Source of the DNA: Corynebacterium bovis DSM 20582 = CIP 54.80
GTDB lineage: Bacteria; Actinomycetota; Actinomycetes; Mycobacteriales; Mycobacteriaceae
NCBI RefSeq assembly: GCF_030408615.1
Contig: NZ_CP047187.1
Location: 806,001-870,000 of the forward strand
Direction of reading: 5' to 3'
DNA length: 64,000 bases
How positions within the stretch are numbered: the stretch's first letter is position 1; the number at the start of each line of letters is the position of its first letter. The position numbers were made by a program, and so were the translations under genes. Below the pieces are notes generated by a model. That model was not told the DNA's origin. It did not search any database and was given only the letters and a program-made list of their open reading frames with translations. Shown in pieces: positions 1-8,554 of this stretch.

Positions 1-2
1 CG

Positions 3-635
3 ACCGGCGACGCGGCGTCCGCGCCGCCGCCGGCGTCCGACCTCGCCGGGCAGCTCCTCGCCGCGGGTGGCGTGGCGGGCGTCGGGCGGGGCCGGGCCCT
101 GTCCGTCGCGCTGTCCCGCGTCCTCCTCGGCGTCCTCGCCCTCGTGTACCTCGCGTGGGGGGTCGTGCTGCTCGCCGGGCCGATCAGCGGGGCCGGCGCG
201 GTGCCGGGGGAGGGGGCGGCCCCGGTCGGCGGGGCGGTGGCGAACGCCGCGGACCCGGGGGTGGCGCGGATGGCCGTCGACGCCGCGACCGTGCGCTTCG
301 CCTTCGGGGCGGGTCTCGTGTGGGCGGCGCTGCGGCCGCGCGGGGCGGCCGGGCTGCTGCCCGTCTTCCTCGCGATGTGGGCGTTCGGGGCGGGGTTCGC
401 GACGCGCGACATCGTCCTCGGCTACATCGACGCGGTGACCGTCGCCGGGCTGCTCGTCCACCTCGCGGCGGTCGGGGCGATCGTGTGGAACTGGCTCGCC
501 CGGCACCACGCCGTCGCCCCGTTGCGCCAGTCCTGGCGGGTCATCACCGCCCGGCCCGTGAGCTACAGCGTCGGCGACGTCAGCCGGAACTCGTCCTACC
601 GTCCCGGCGACCCCGGGCCCGGCCCCGACCTGTGA
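3..635 (+). CDS. Polytopic membrane protein, possibly 5'-partial
   Basis: The frame is open to the left edge, so the true start may lie outside the window; a GTG at 72 just before the first hydrophobic stretch is the best internal candidate. From that GTG the protein is 187 residues with about four hydrophobic segments (near residues 12-36, 70-86, 92-110 and 120-145) and a short polar tail ending in GPDL. I recognise no family signature, so only membrane location can be claimed. It converges on pmt, with about 90 bp between the two stops and nothing recognisable in that gap. Confidence 0.6.
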   Translation, partial: TGDAASAPPPASDLAGQLLAAGGVAGVGRGRALSVALSRVLLGVLALVYLAWGVVLLAGPISGAGAVPGEGAAPVGGAVANAADPGVARMAVDAATVRFAFGAGLVWAALRPRGAAGLLPVFLAMWAFGAGFATRDIVLGYIDAVTVAGLLVHLAAVGAIVWNWLARHHAVAPLRQSWRVITARPVSYSVGDVSRNSSYRPGDPGPGPDL

Positions 636-725
636 CGACGCGGTGCGGGCCGGCCGGGCCTGTGCCGGCGGTGCCGTGGTGCGCCGGTGCCGGGCCGGCC
701 GGGCGGCCCCGGCCGCGCCCCGGCG

Positions 726-2492
726 CTACCGCCAGCTCGGCAGCCACATGCGGGACTCCCACTCGCCCGTCGTGAGCGGCAACGCGGTGTACAGCGGCAG
801 GAAGTACAGGAAGTTCCACACGACGACCGCCGTGTAGACGCACGCGAGCACCGCGCCGGTGCGGGTCAGCCACATCATGCGCAGCCACGCCACGAGCCGG
901 CCGCCCGTCCCCGGGCGCACCTCCGCGCCGGACGCCGGGGCGCCCGCCGCCGTCGCCGTCGCCGGCCCGTCGGAGGCGGCGTCGTCCCCCGCGGGGCGCA
1001 GTGACCACCGGGACAGCTGGCCGAGCGCGAGGGCGAGGGCGATGACGAGGAACGGCGCGAGGTTCACCGCGTAGAACAGGTACATCTGGCGGTCGATGTC
1101 CGCGAGCCACGGGAGGAACCCCGCGGCGAACCCGACGACCGGCACGGCCCACCGTAGGTCCCGGCGCACGACGAGGCACCACAGCCCCCACAGCATGACC
1201 GGCACGGTGAGCCACCAGACCGCGGGCGTGCCGACGAGCAGCTCGGTGCGCCGCGCGCCGTCGTCCGTGGTGCTGCTGTAGTAGAGCAGGGAGCGGGTCG
1301 TCGCCAACCAGCTCCACGGCTTCGACTCCCACGCGTGGTAGTGGCCGTTGGAGTTCGTGAGGGAGGCGTGGAAGTCCAGCACCGACACGTGGTACCAGAG
1401 GAACCCGACGACGCTGTCCGGCAGCCACCCCAGGTGCCAGTCGGTGACGCGCTGCTCCACCCCGGACGAGGCGATGTGCCGGTACACGCCCGTCTCCGAG
1501 GCGAACCACGCCCGCCAGCTGAACAGGTACACCATGACGGGGACGAGGACGATCGACGCGGCGGCCGGCACGGCGTCGCGCATGAGCGCCCCGGCCCACG
1601 GCCGGGCGACGCCCCACCGGCGGCGGCGCCACACGTCGAGCCCGACGACCGCGAGCCCGAAGAACGCCATGTAGTACAGGCCGGACCACTTCACCGCGAG
1701 GGCGCAGCCGAGGCACACCCCGGCGGCGAACCGCCACCACCGGTAGCCCATCCGGGGCCCGAGCGGGCTGTCCGCCATCCGCTGCTCCGCCCACACCCGG
1801 GCGAAGCGGGCGTTCATCTGCCCGTGGTCCCGGACGAGCAGGTACACCGCCGCGGTGACGAAGACGGTCTGGATGTGGTCGAGCATCGCCGACCGGCCGG
1901 TGACGAAGAGGATCCCGTCGCACACGGCGATGAGCCCGGCGAGGAGTCCGACGAGGTCGGAGCGGGAGATCCGGCGGGCGATGCCCATGATGAGGAGGAT
2001 GACCGCGACGGCCGCGACGGCGCTGGCGATCCGCCACCCCCAGGGGGTGTAGCCGAACAGCGCCATGCCGACGGCCTCCAGCTGCTTGGCCAGCGGCGGG
2101 TGCACGACGAGCCCGTAGCCGGGGTTGTCCTCGATCCCGCCGACGAGGGGGTTCGCCGCCGAGCGGAGGATCTGCCACGACTGCGGCACGTAGTGCTTCT
2201 CGTCGAACACGGGGGTGCCGCCGTCGGTGGGGGTGCCGAGGTTCGCGAGGCGGGAGGCGACGGCGATGACCGCGACGCTGACGAGCATGACCGGCCAGCG
2301 GAGGTCACGGGTGCGGCCGTGCGCGGGGCGGCCGGTGGTGGGCTGCGTCGAGGGGGCCGCCGGGCCGGGGCGGCCACGACGCCGGGCGTGGGCCCGGGTC
2401 CGCGCGGTGCGGGGGCCGCCGGTGGTCCCGGGGTCGCCGGTGCCGTCCCGGCCGTCGTCCGTCCTGGGGCGCTTCGTCGTCGGAGGTGTCAC
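726..2492 (-). CDS. pmt: Dolichyl/polyprenyl-phosphate-mannose--protein O-mannosyltransferase
   Basis: Integral membrane GT39-type enzyme that transfers mannose from polyprenyl-phosphate-mannose to Ser/Thr of proteins leaving through Sec. The 588-residue product has a polar, Thr/Arg-rich N-terminal extension of about 70 residues, a first transmembrane helix, then the acidic FDEKHYVPQSW motif in the first extracytoplasmic loop, the catalytic DE region of the family. About ten further hydrophobic segments follow, with GRSAMLDH in an inner loop. The GTG at 2492 follows a TAGGAT hexamer by 8 nt, consistent with a leaderless mRNA. It is divergent from rsmI, as in M. tuberculosis (Rv1002c/Rv1003). 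Confidence 0.93.
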   Translation of the reverse strand: MTPPTTKRPRTDDGRDGTGDPGTTGGPRTARTRAHARRRGRPGPAAPSTQPTTGRPAHGRTRDLRWPVMLVSVAVIAVASRLANLGTPTDGGTPVFDEKHYVPQSWQILRSAANPLVGGIEDNPGYGLVVHPPLAKQLEAVGMALFGYTPWGWRIASAVAAVAVILLIMGIARRISRSDLVGLLAGLIAVCDGILFVTGRSAMLDHIQTVFVTAAVYLLVRDHGQMNARFARVWAEQRMADSPLGPRMGYRWWRFAAGVCLGCALAVKWSGLYYMAFFGLAVVGLDVWRRRRWGVARPWAGALMRDAVPAAASIVLVPVMVYLFSWRAWFASETGVYRHIASSGVEQRVTDWHLGWLPDSVVGFLWYHVSVLDFHASLTNSNGHYHAWESKPWSWLATTRSLLYYSSTTDDGARRTELLVGTPAVWWLTVPVMLWGLWCLVVRRDLRWAVPVVGFAAGFLPWLADIDRQMYLFYAVNLAPFLVIALALALGQLSRWSLRPAGDDAASDGPATATAAGAPASGAEVRPGTGGRLVAWLRMMWLTRTGAVLACVYTAVVVWNFLYFLPLYTALPLTTGEWESRMWLPSWR

Positions 2493-2500
2493 AGGCAGTC

Positions 2501-2506
2501 ATCCTA
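2501..2506 (-). promoter_or_regulatory. -10 hexamer TAGGAT for pmt
   Basis: TAGGAT on the minus strand ends 8 nt before the GTG of pmt, so transcription would begin at or next to the start codon. No Shine-Dalgarno sequence is present. Confidence 0.55.
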
Positions 2507-2555
2507 TGGCACCGCGGTCGGCAAGGGGAGCGGGACGGGTGGGGCTGTGTGCGGC

Positions 2556-2624
2556 CGGTGCGCGGCCCGGTGGGAGCCCGGTGCGCGGCCCGGTGGGAGC
2601 CCGGTGCGCGGCCCGGTGCGCGGC
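2556..2624. repeat. 23-bp tandem repeat between pmt and rsmI
   Basis: Two perfect 23-bp copies beginning CGGTGCGCGGCCCGG occupy 2556-2578 and 2579-2601, followed by a third that diverges after about 16 bp. The array lies in the 205-bp divergent gap upstream of both promoters. No protein-binding role can be read from it. Confidence 0.8.
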
Positions 2625-2697
2625 CCGCGTGCGTCCGGCACGCGACCCGCGCGCGGCCGGTGGGACGGCCGGCGGGGGACTCTGACATCCTGGGTCC

Positions 2698-3696
2698 ATG
2701 AGTCACGAGGACCCCACCGCCGCCGGCACGCCGGACCCGACCGCGACCCCGGACCCCGCCGGGACCCCGGACCCCGCCGGCACGACCGACCCGACCGCGA
2801 CCCCGGCCGTCGCCACCGGGCCGCTCCTCGAACGCGCCGCGGCCGACCGCCCCTGCCCCGCGGGCGGCGTCATCCTCGCCGCGACGCCGCTCGGCGACCC
2901 GCTCGACGCCTCGGTGCGCCTCCTCGACGCCCTCGCCACGGCGGATGTCGTCGCGGCGGAGGACACCCGCCGCACCCGGGCGCTCGCGGACGCGCTCGGG
3001 GTCACCCTGCGCGGCCGCGTCGTCTCCAACTTCGACCACAACGAGCAGGACCGGGCCGCCGGCCTCGTGCGGGAGGCCGCGCACGGGGCGCGCGTGCTCG
3101 TCGTCACGGACGCGGGGATGCCCTCGGTGTCCGACCCCGGCTTCCCGCTCGTCCAGGCCGCGCACGAGGCGGGGGTGCCGGTGACGTGCCTGCCGGGACC
3201 GTCGGCGGTGCCGACCGCCCTGGCCCTGTCCGGGGTGGGGGTGGGGACCTTCGCCTTCGACGGTTTCGCGCCGCGCAAGGACGGGGCCCGCCGCACGTGG
3301 CTGGAGGAGGTGCGGACGTCGCGCCGGGCGGTGTGCTTCTTCGAGTCGCCGCACCGGCTCGCCGCGACGCTCGCGCTGGCGGCGGAGGTCGTCGGACCGG
3401 ACCGCCGGGCGGCGGTGTGCCGGGAACTGACGAAGACCTACGAGGAGGTCCGGCGCGGGGGCCTCGGGGAGCTCGCCGCGTGGGCCGCGGACGGGGTGCG
3501 GGGGGAGGTCACCGTCGTCATCGAGGGGAGCGACGGATCGCCCCGGGCCGCACCCGAGGACCTCGTCGGGGACGTCGAGGCGAAGGTGGCCGGGGGGCGG
3601 CGGCTGAAGGACGCGTGCGGTGACGTCGCCGCGGCGACCGGGGTGTCGAAGCGGGAGCTGTACGAGGCGGTGCTCGCCGCCCGGCAGCGGGACTGA
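2698..3696 (+). CDS. rsmI: 16S rRNA (cytidine1402-2'-O)-methyltransferase
   Basis: Tetrapyrrole-methylase-fold enzyme that 2'-O-methylates C1402 in the decoding centre using SAM. Family motifs appear in order: GVILAATPLG, AEDTRRTR, TDAGMPSVSDPGF, GPSAVPTALALSG, GFAPRK, FFESPHRL, RELTKTYEEV and EVTVVIEG. A C-terminal helical tail (GDVAAATGVSKRELYEAV) closes the 332 residues. The first 45 or so residues are a Pro/Asp/Thr repeat ahead of the conserved core, so the real start could be internal; ATG 2698 is kept because CATCCT lies 6 nt upstream, close to the leaderless pattern of neighbouring genes. Confidence 0.93.
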   Translation: MSHEDPTAAGTPDPTATPDPAGTPDPAGTTDPTATPAVATGPLLERAAADRPCPAGGVILAATPLGDPLDASVRLLDALATADVVAAEDTRRTRALADALGVTLRGRVVSNFDHNEQDRAAGLVREAAHGARVLVVTDAGMPSVSDPGFPLVQAAHEAGVPVTCLPGPSAVPTALALSGVGVGTFAFDGFAPRKDGARRTWLEEVRTSRRAVCFFESPHRLAATLALAAEVVGPDRRAAVCRELTKTYEEVRRGGLGELAAWAADGVRGEVTVVIEGSDGSPRAAPEDLVGDVEAKVAGGRRLKDACGDVAAATGVSKRELYEAVLAARQRD

Positions 3697-3902
3697 GCCG
3701 GGCGTCGGGCGCGGTCGCGGGGTACCTCCCGTGGCACCCGGTCCCCGTCCGCGGGGTACCTCTGGTGGAGTCCGGTCCGCGTTCTGAAATACTTCGCGAC
3801 CCCCTCGGTGCCGGCCGGTCGGAACGGCTGGGAGTTTCGGCACCGTACGGGTTGTTTATGACTATCACAGTCGGCTGCGAATAACTGCTCAACTGTGGCA
3901 CT
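3697..3902. other. Intergenic region upstream of the BCCT gene
   Basis: After rsmI there are two imperfect copies of GCGGGGTACCTC(C/T)-GTGG (about 3717-3734 and 3752-3769). These are followed by an A+T-richer stretch (3785-3900) that should hold the promoter, including ACTGTGG repeated at about 3893 and 3899. No clear -10/-35 pair can be fixed. Confidence 0.4.
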
Positions 3903-5894
3903 GTGGTGGGCATGACTGTTTCAGACAAGCCATCGAAGGGGACCCCGGAGTCCGACTCCGGGCATCTCCCGGGCGGTGGTCCGGAACCGGAACTTACCGC
4001 GCGGAAAAACTCCCCTGTCGCATTCGAGGACATGCCGCCGCCCCCGGCGGACGACGCCGACGCCCCGGTCGACTGGATCATCACCGGGGTCGTCGCCGTC
4101 GTGACGCTGGCGATCGTCGTGTGGGGGCTGCTGGCACCGGACAACTTCGCCTCCTTCGCCACGAACGCGCTCGACTTCGTCGTGACGGACTTCGGCTGGC
4201 TCTTCGTCGTCGCCGGCACCGTGTTCGTGTTCTTCGCCCTCGCCGTGGCGTTCAGCCGGTTCGGGCGGATCAAGCTCGGGCAGAACAACGAACAGCCGGA
4301 GTTCCACACGCTGAGCTGGATCGCCATGATGTTCGCCGCGGGCATGGGCATCGGCCTCATGTTCTACGGCGTCGCGGAACCGTTGAACTTCTTCCGCGGG
4401 GGCGTCCCCGGCCACGGTGACCACGAGGTGGAGTCCGCCTTCGCCTCGACGCTGTTCCACTGGACGCTCCACCCGTGGTCGATCTACGCCATCGTCGGTC
4501 TGAGCATCGCCTACGGCACCTTCCGGCTCGGCCGGAAGCAGCTGCTGAGCTCCGCGTTCATCCCCCTCATCGGCGTGAAGGGCGCGGAGGGGCCCGTCGG
4601 GAAGATCGTCGACATCCTCGCGATCATCGCGACCGTCTTCGGCACCGCCGCGTCGCTCGGGCTCGGCGCGCTCCAGATCGGGTCCGGCCTGGACTCGACG
4701 GGCATCGTCCACAACCCGGGGACCCCGGTGCTCCTCGGCGTCATCGTCGTCCTCGGCGTGGCGTACCTCGCCTCCGCCGCCTCCGGCGTGGGCAAGGGCA
4801 TCCAGTGGCTGTCGAACTTCAACATGGTCCTCGCCGGGCTGCTGGCGCTGTTCGTGCTCGTCGTCGGCCCGACCGTCGTGAGCCTCAACACGATCCCCAC
4901 GGCCGTCGGCAGCTACTTCGACCAGTTCTTCGAGATGGCCGGCCGGACCGCGGACTCGGACGGGACGCCGACGAAGACCGCGGCCGAGTGGCTGTCCGGC
5001 AACACGATCTTCTACTGGGCCTGGTGGATCTCCTGGTCGCCGTTCGTCGGCATGTTCGTCGCCCGGATCTCCCGGGGCCGGACGATCCGCGAGTTCATCC
5101 TCGTCGTGCTCCTCGTGCCGAGCGCGGTGACCGTCGTGTGGTTCTCCGTCTTCGGCGGCAGCGCGGTCGAGGCGGAGAAGGCCGGGCACTCGGTCTTCGG
5201 TGACGGCAACGCGGAGAAGCAGCTGTTCTCGCTGCTCGACTCCTTCCCGGCGGGCACCGTGACCTCGGTCATCGCGATGATCCTCCTGGCGACGTTCTTC
5301 ATCACCTCCGCGGACTCCGCGTCGACGGTGATGGGGACGATGAGCCAGAACGGGCGGCTCATCGCCGACCGGCGCGTGACCGTGCTGTGGGGCGCGCTCA
5401 CCGGCCTCATCGCGGCCGTGCTGCTCATCAGCGGCAAGGACGAGGCGCTGACGAACCTGCAGAACGTGACGATCATCGCGGCGAGCCCGTTCGTCGTCAT
5501 CATCATCGCGCTCATGGTGTCGCTGGTGAAGGGCCTGTCGAACGACCCGATGTACCTCGACGAGAAGGAGCAGCGCCGGTTCGGGCTCCGGCTCGCGCGG
5601 GAGCGTCGCCTCCAGGCGGAGGACGACGCCCGCGAGCAGCGGCGTCGCCAGCGTGACGAGCGGCGGCGACACGCGGCCGGTGGGTCGGGTGACGTCGACA
5701 TGGTCGTCAGCCCGCTCCCGGTCGGCGCGTCCGGTGGGGAGGCCGGGCACCCCGCGGTCGAGGAGGCCGTCGAGGCCGCCGCGGCGAGTGCGGAGGCCGC
5801 CGCGACCTCGGCCGAGGAGGCCCGGACCTCCGCGGAGCAGGCCCAGCAGTGGGCGGAGCGTCCCGCGCGGCGCGGGTTCCTCCGCCGCCGCTGA
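3903..5894 (+). CDS. BCCT family transporter (betaine/ectoine/proline-type osmolyte uptake)
   Basis: Secondary transporter of the betaine-choline-carnitine family with 12 predicted membrane helices between about residues 55 and 550. Helix 3 carries [15 protein letters not shown] and helix 8 the Trp-rich stretch [22 protein letters not shown], both family hallmarks. The helix-3 motif has Gly where BetP of C. glutamicum has Asp (GMGID), so substrate and coupling ion may differ. The C-terminal tail of over 100 residues begins with Arg/Glu-rich charged helix, resembling the osmosensory tail of BetP, and ends in an Ala/Glu heptad-like stretch. ATG 3912 is an alternative start. It lies next to rsmI, the betP position in C. 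glutamicum. Confidence 0.88.
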   Translation: MVGMTVSDKPSKGTPESDSGHLPGGGPEPELTARKNSPVAFEDMPPPPADDADAPVDWIITGVVAVVTLAIVVWGLLAPDNFASFATNALDFVVTDFGWLFVVAGTVFVFFALAVAFSRFGRIKLGQNNEQPEFHTLSWIAMMFAAGMGIGLMFYGVAEPLNFFRGGVPGHGDHEVESAFASTLFHWTLHPWSIYAIVGLSIAYGTFRLGRKQLLSSAFIPLIGVKGAEGPVGKIVDILAIIATVFGTAASLGLGALQIGSGLDSTGIVHNPGTPVLLGVIVVLGVAYLASAASGVGKGIQWLSNFNMVLAGLLALFVLVVGPTVVSLNTIPTAVGSYFDQFFEMAGRTADSDGTPTKTAAEWLSGNTIFYWAWWISWSPFVGMFVARISRGRTIREFILVVLLVPSAVTVVWFSVFGGSAVEAEKAGHSVFGDGNAEKQLFSLLDSFPAGTVTSVIAMILLATFFITSADSASTVMGTMSQNGRLIADRRVTVLWGALTGLIAAVLLISGKDEALTNLQNVTIIAASPFVVIIIALMVSLVKGLSNDPMYLDEKEQRRFGLRLARERRLQAEDDAREQRRRQRDERRRHAAGGSGDVDMVVSPLPVGASGGEAGHPAVEEAVEAAAASAEAAATSAEEARTSAEQAQQWAERPARRGFLRRR

Positions 5895-5905
5895 GCAGGG
5901 GGGAT

Positions 5906-6554
5906 TCAGTGCCCGGCGTCGAGGGGGACCGTCGGGCCCGGTCCGCGGACGGGGGAGGGGGTCGACGCCGACGTCCCCGGCGGCCGGACGCCGGCGATGT
6001 CGCGGACGCGGATCGTGTCGAGCGCCGCGAAGAACGCGGACTGCGCCTCGACGAGGGCGGTGCTCAGTTTGTCGCAGTGCTCGCGCCACGCCGCCGGGGG
6101 CTCCCCGCCGGCGTCCGCGGGGGTGCCGTCGGGACCGGTGACCACGGTGTGGACGGGCGGTTCGGCGTCGGGGGTGCGGGCCGGCGTGGTGGTGGGCGCG
6201 CCGGTCCCGTCCGCCGTGGCGGGGGCCGCGGCGTCGTCGTGGTCGGGGGTGCGGAAGCTGTCGAGCAGGCGGCTGTCGCCCTCGAGCTGCCGGATCAGGG
6301 TGCCGATGCGGAAGTCCAGGCCCCCCTCGGCGAGGCGGACACCGCCGGTGCGGCCCCGGGTCGAGCGGATGACGCCGATCTCGGCGAGGCGGGAGACGAC
6401 CTTCGCGACGTGTGTAGCCGAGGCGTCGATGGCCTTCGCGACGCTGGAGGAGGTGTGCCGGCGGCGGGGCCGGGTGCCGTCGTCGGTGAGCTGGTCGGCG
6501 GCGAGATAGATGATGACGCGCAACCCAAGGTCCGTGAATCTCGTCAGCTGCATG
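5906..6554 (-). CDS. Rrf2 family transcriptional regulator lacking the usual cysteine cluster
   Basis: The 216-residue protein starts MQLTRFTDLGLRVIIYLA, the classic Rrf2/NsrR opening, and has a winged helix through about residue 95 (SVAKAIDASATHVAKVVSRLAEIGVI, then GRTGGVRLA). In Fe-S members the next segment holds three Cys that ligate the cluster. Here it is replaced by about 55 residues of Ala/Thr/Pro/Asp-rich sequence, and only one Cys (WREHCDKL) remains before the dimerisation helix AQSAFFAALDTI. NsrR-like NO sensing through a cluster is therefore doubtful. The start at 6554 has AGGA about 10 nt upstream; the longer frame reaching 6634 lacks a family match. Confidence 0.8.
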
Positions 6555-6949
6555 GTGGGTGATGTCCTGTGGGAGACGTTCGTGGTGTTCTTAAAAACTG
6601 AATATCTCTGCCGTTTTATATTAGTTCCGGCCAAGATGAAGATGAGAATAACATGACGGAAAGATTTTTGGCGGATTGTCGAGACGCAATTCCGTCACCG
6701 GGGTCGGTGGGCCCGTCCGTACCATGTCCGACCACCCCCGACCGTGCCGGACCGTGACCGGGAACACGGGTGGAGGGCGGCGGGGCAGTGGTCGTGAAGC
6801 ACAACTGGGGGTGGCCGTTTTCTCAGGGTGCTGTCCCGGTCCGGCGTCCGTCGTCCCCCGTCCCGGCCCCGGCCCCGGCGGGCGACCCGCACCCGGCCTG
6901 TCCGCACCTGACCCGCCCCCCGGCCCCGTCGCACCCGCCCCGCCCGGGC
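6555..6949. other. 395-bp gap with an A+T-rich island upstream of the Rrf2 gene
   Basis: Positions 6585-6680 are much richer in A+T than anything nearby and should contain the promoter of the Rrf2 gene. An imperfect inverted repeat (AACT-GA-ATAT at 6597-6606 and ATATTAGTT at 6619-6627) is a candidate autoregulatory operator. The remainder, up to the pabB stop, is G+C-rich with no gene visible. Confidence 0.45.
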
Positions 6950-8485
6950 TCAGCGGTGCCGGACCGCCCCGCCGGTGATCGTGGAGCTCTTCGCGGTGAC
7001 CTCGTCCCACTCCGCCGCCGGCGTGGAGTCCGCCGTGATCCCGCCGCCGACCCCGAGGCGGACCCGGCCGCCGCCGGTCCACTCGCACGTCCGGATCGCC
7101 ACGGCGAGTTCGAGGACCCCGCCGGCGGAGAACCCCGCGCAGCCGCAGAACACCCCCCGGCTCTCCGGCTCCCACTCCCGGAGGAACCGCCGGGCGGCGA
7201 GCTTCGGGGTGCCCGTCACCGACGCCGGGGGGAAGGTGGTCTCGACGAGCCGCGCGTGCGTGACCTCCCGCGGGAGCGTCGCCCGGACCGTGGAGACGAG
7301 GTGCCACACGCCCGGGGCGGGGACGACGGTGAGGAGGTCGGGCACCGTCACCCCGCCGGTGACCGCGACCGTGCCGAGGTCGTGGCGGACGAGGTCGACG
7401 ATCATGATGTTCTCCGCGACGTCCTTGACGCTCGCCAGGAGGTCGGCCGGGTCCCGGTCGCGGGGGAGCGTGCCCTTGATCGGCATCTCCACGACCTCGT
7501 CGCCGTGGCGGGACAGGTAGACCTCGGGGCTGAACGACGTCACGGCGACCGCGCACCCGGTCGTCCCGTGCCCGGCGAGGAAGACCGCGCGGGCGGGGCG
7601 GTGGTGGGCGACGGTGTCCGCGAACACCGCCGCGGCGGCGGCGTGGTCGTCCGCGCCGTCGTCGACCCGGCCGTGGAAGAACCCGGCGACGCACGCCTGG
7701 TAGACCTCGCCGGCGGCGATGGCCTCGAGGCAGTCCGTCACGCCCCGGGTGTGGCGGTCCCGGTCGGGGCCGCGCCAGCGGACCGTCGGGACGGGCGGGA
7801 AGCCGGGGGTCGGGGCCGTGGCGTCGGCGGGGGAGCCCCCGGGGTCGGTGGGGGAGCTGCCACCGGTCGCGCCCCCGGCGTCGGCGGTGCCGGCGACGGC
7901 GGCGTCCAGGGCCGCGTCGAAGGCTGCGTCGGGGGCAGCGTCCAGGGCCGCGTCGACGGTGGAGGGGTCGTCGTCGACCCCGGGGGTGTCCGTCGTCCGC
8001 AGCCACCACACCCCGTCTCCGTCGAGCCACAGGCTCGCCCGGGCGGCCCCGCCCCAGTGTGCGGCGAGGGGCGCCCCCGCCGCGTCACGGACCCCGCCGT
8101 CGTCCGCCGCGGCGTCCGGGTAGCGTCGCACCCCGAACCAGAGCGGCGCCGACCCGGCACCCGACCCGGCACCCGACCCGGCACCGTCACCGCCCCCCGG
8201 GAACGCCCCGTCCGGCCCGGCGGCCGCGGCGTCCCGGGCGTCGAGCGCCGGGACGAGGACCGCCGCGTGCCCGGCCCACGCCCCGACGGCGAGGGCCGGC
8301 AGCGGCGCACCGACGCGGAGCGCCCGGGCGGTGAGCACCCGGAACACCCGCAGCGCCTCGTCCACCGGGTCGGGTCGCCCCGCCGCCGCGGCGTCGGGAC
8401 CGGTCGGTCGCCCGGTCAGACGACGGAAGGACCCGCCCGCGAGACGGCGGACGGGGGCGGGACCGGGTGAGAGCTCCGACGGCAT
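6950..8485 (-). CDS. pabB: Aminodeoxychorismate synthase component I
   Basis: Chorismate-binding enzyme that makes 4-amino-4-deoxychorismate from chorismate and ammonia for folate synthesis. The catalytic C-terminal half has PIKGT, whose Lys is diagnostic of aminodeoxychorismate synthase (anthranilate synthase has Ala). It also has ENIMIVDLVRHDLG, the TGTPKL loop and the closing GGGITADSTPAAEWDE. The first 250 of 511 residues are poorly conserved and contain Asp/Ala and Gly/Pro-rich stretches. No glutaminase domain is fused, so a separate PabA is needed. ATG 8485 follows TACTGT by 7 nt (leaderless). It is divergent from metG, as Rv1005c/Rv1007c are near neighbours in M. tuberculosis. Confidence 0.88.
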   Translation of the reverse strand: MPSELSPGPAPVRRLAGGSFRRLTGRPTGPDAAAAGRPDPVDEALRVFRVLTARALRVGAPLPALAVGAWAGHAAVLVPALDARDAAAAGPDGAFPGGGDGAGSGAGSGAGSAPLWFGVRRYPDAAADDGGVRDAAGAPLAAHWGGAARASLWLDGDGVWWLRTTDTPGVDDDPSTVDAALDAAPDAAFDAALDAAVAGTADAGGATGGSSPTDPGGSPADATAPTPGFPPVPTVRWRGPDRDRHTRGVTDCLEAIAAGEVYQACVAGFFHGRVDDGADDHAAAAAVFADTVAHHRPARAVFLAGHGTTGCAVAVTSFSPEVYLSRHGDEVVEMPIKGTLPRDRDPADLLASVKDVAENIMIVDLVRHDLGTVAVTGGVTVPDLLTVVPAPGVWHLVSTVRATLPREVTHARLVETTFPPASVTGTPKLAARRFLREWEPESRGVFCGCAGFSAGGVLELAVAIRTCEWTGGGRVRLGVGGGITADSTPAAEWDEVTAKSSTITGGAVRHR

Positions 8486-8492
8486 GGTGGAG

Positions 8493-8498
8493 ACAGTA
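8493..8498 (-). promoter_or_regulatory. -10 hexamer TACTGT for pabB
   Basis: The minus-strand hexamer is separated from ATG 8485 by 7 nt, matching the leaderless arrangement seen repeatedly in this window. Confidence 0.5.
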
Positions 8499-8541
8499 CC
8501 GCGCACCCCACGGCCGTTTAGCACTCGATGTGGACGTGCAA

Positions 8542-8547
8542 TAGGCT
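8542..8547 (+). promoter_or_regulatory. -10 hexamer TAGGCT for metG
   Basis: TAGGCT ends 7 nt before ATG 8555; no ribosome-binding site lies between, implying a leaderless transcript. Confidence 0.55.
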
Positions 8548-8554
8548 GGACCGC

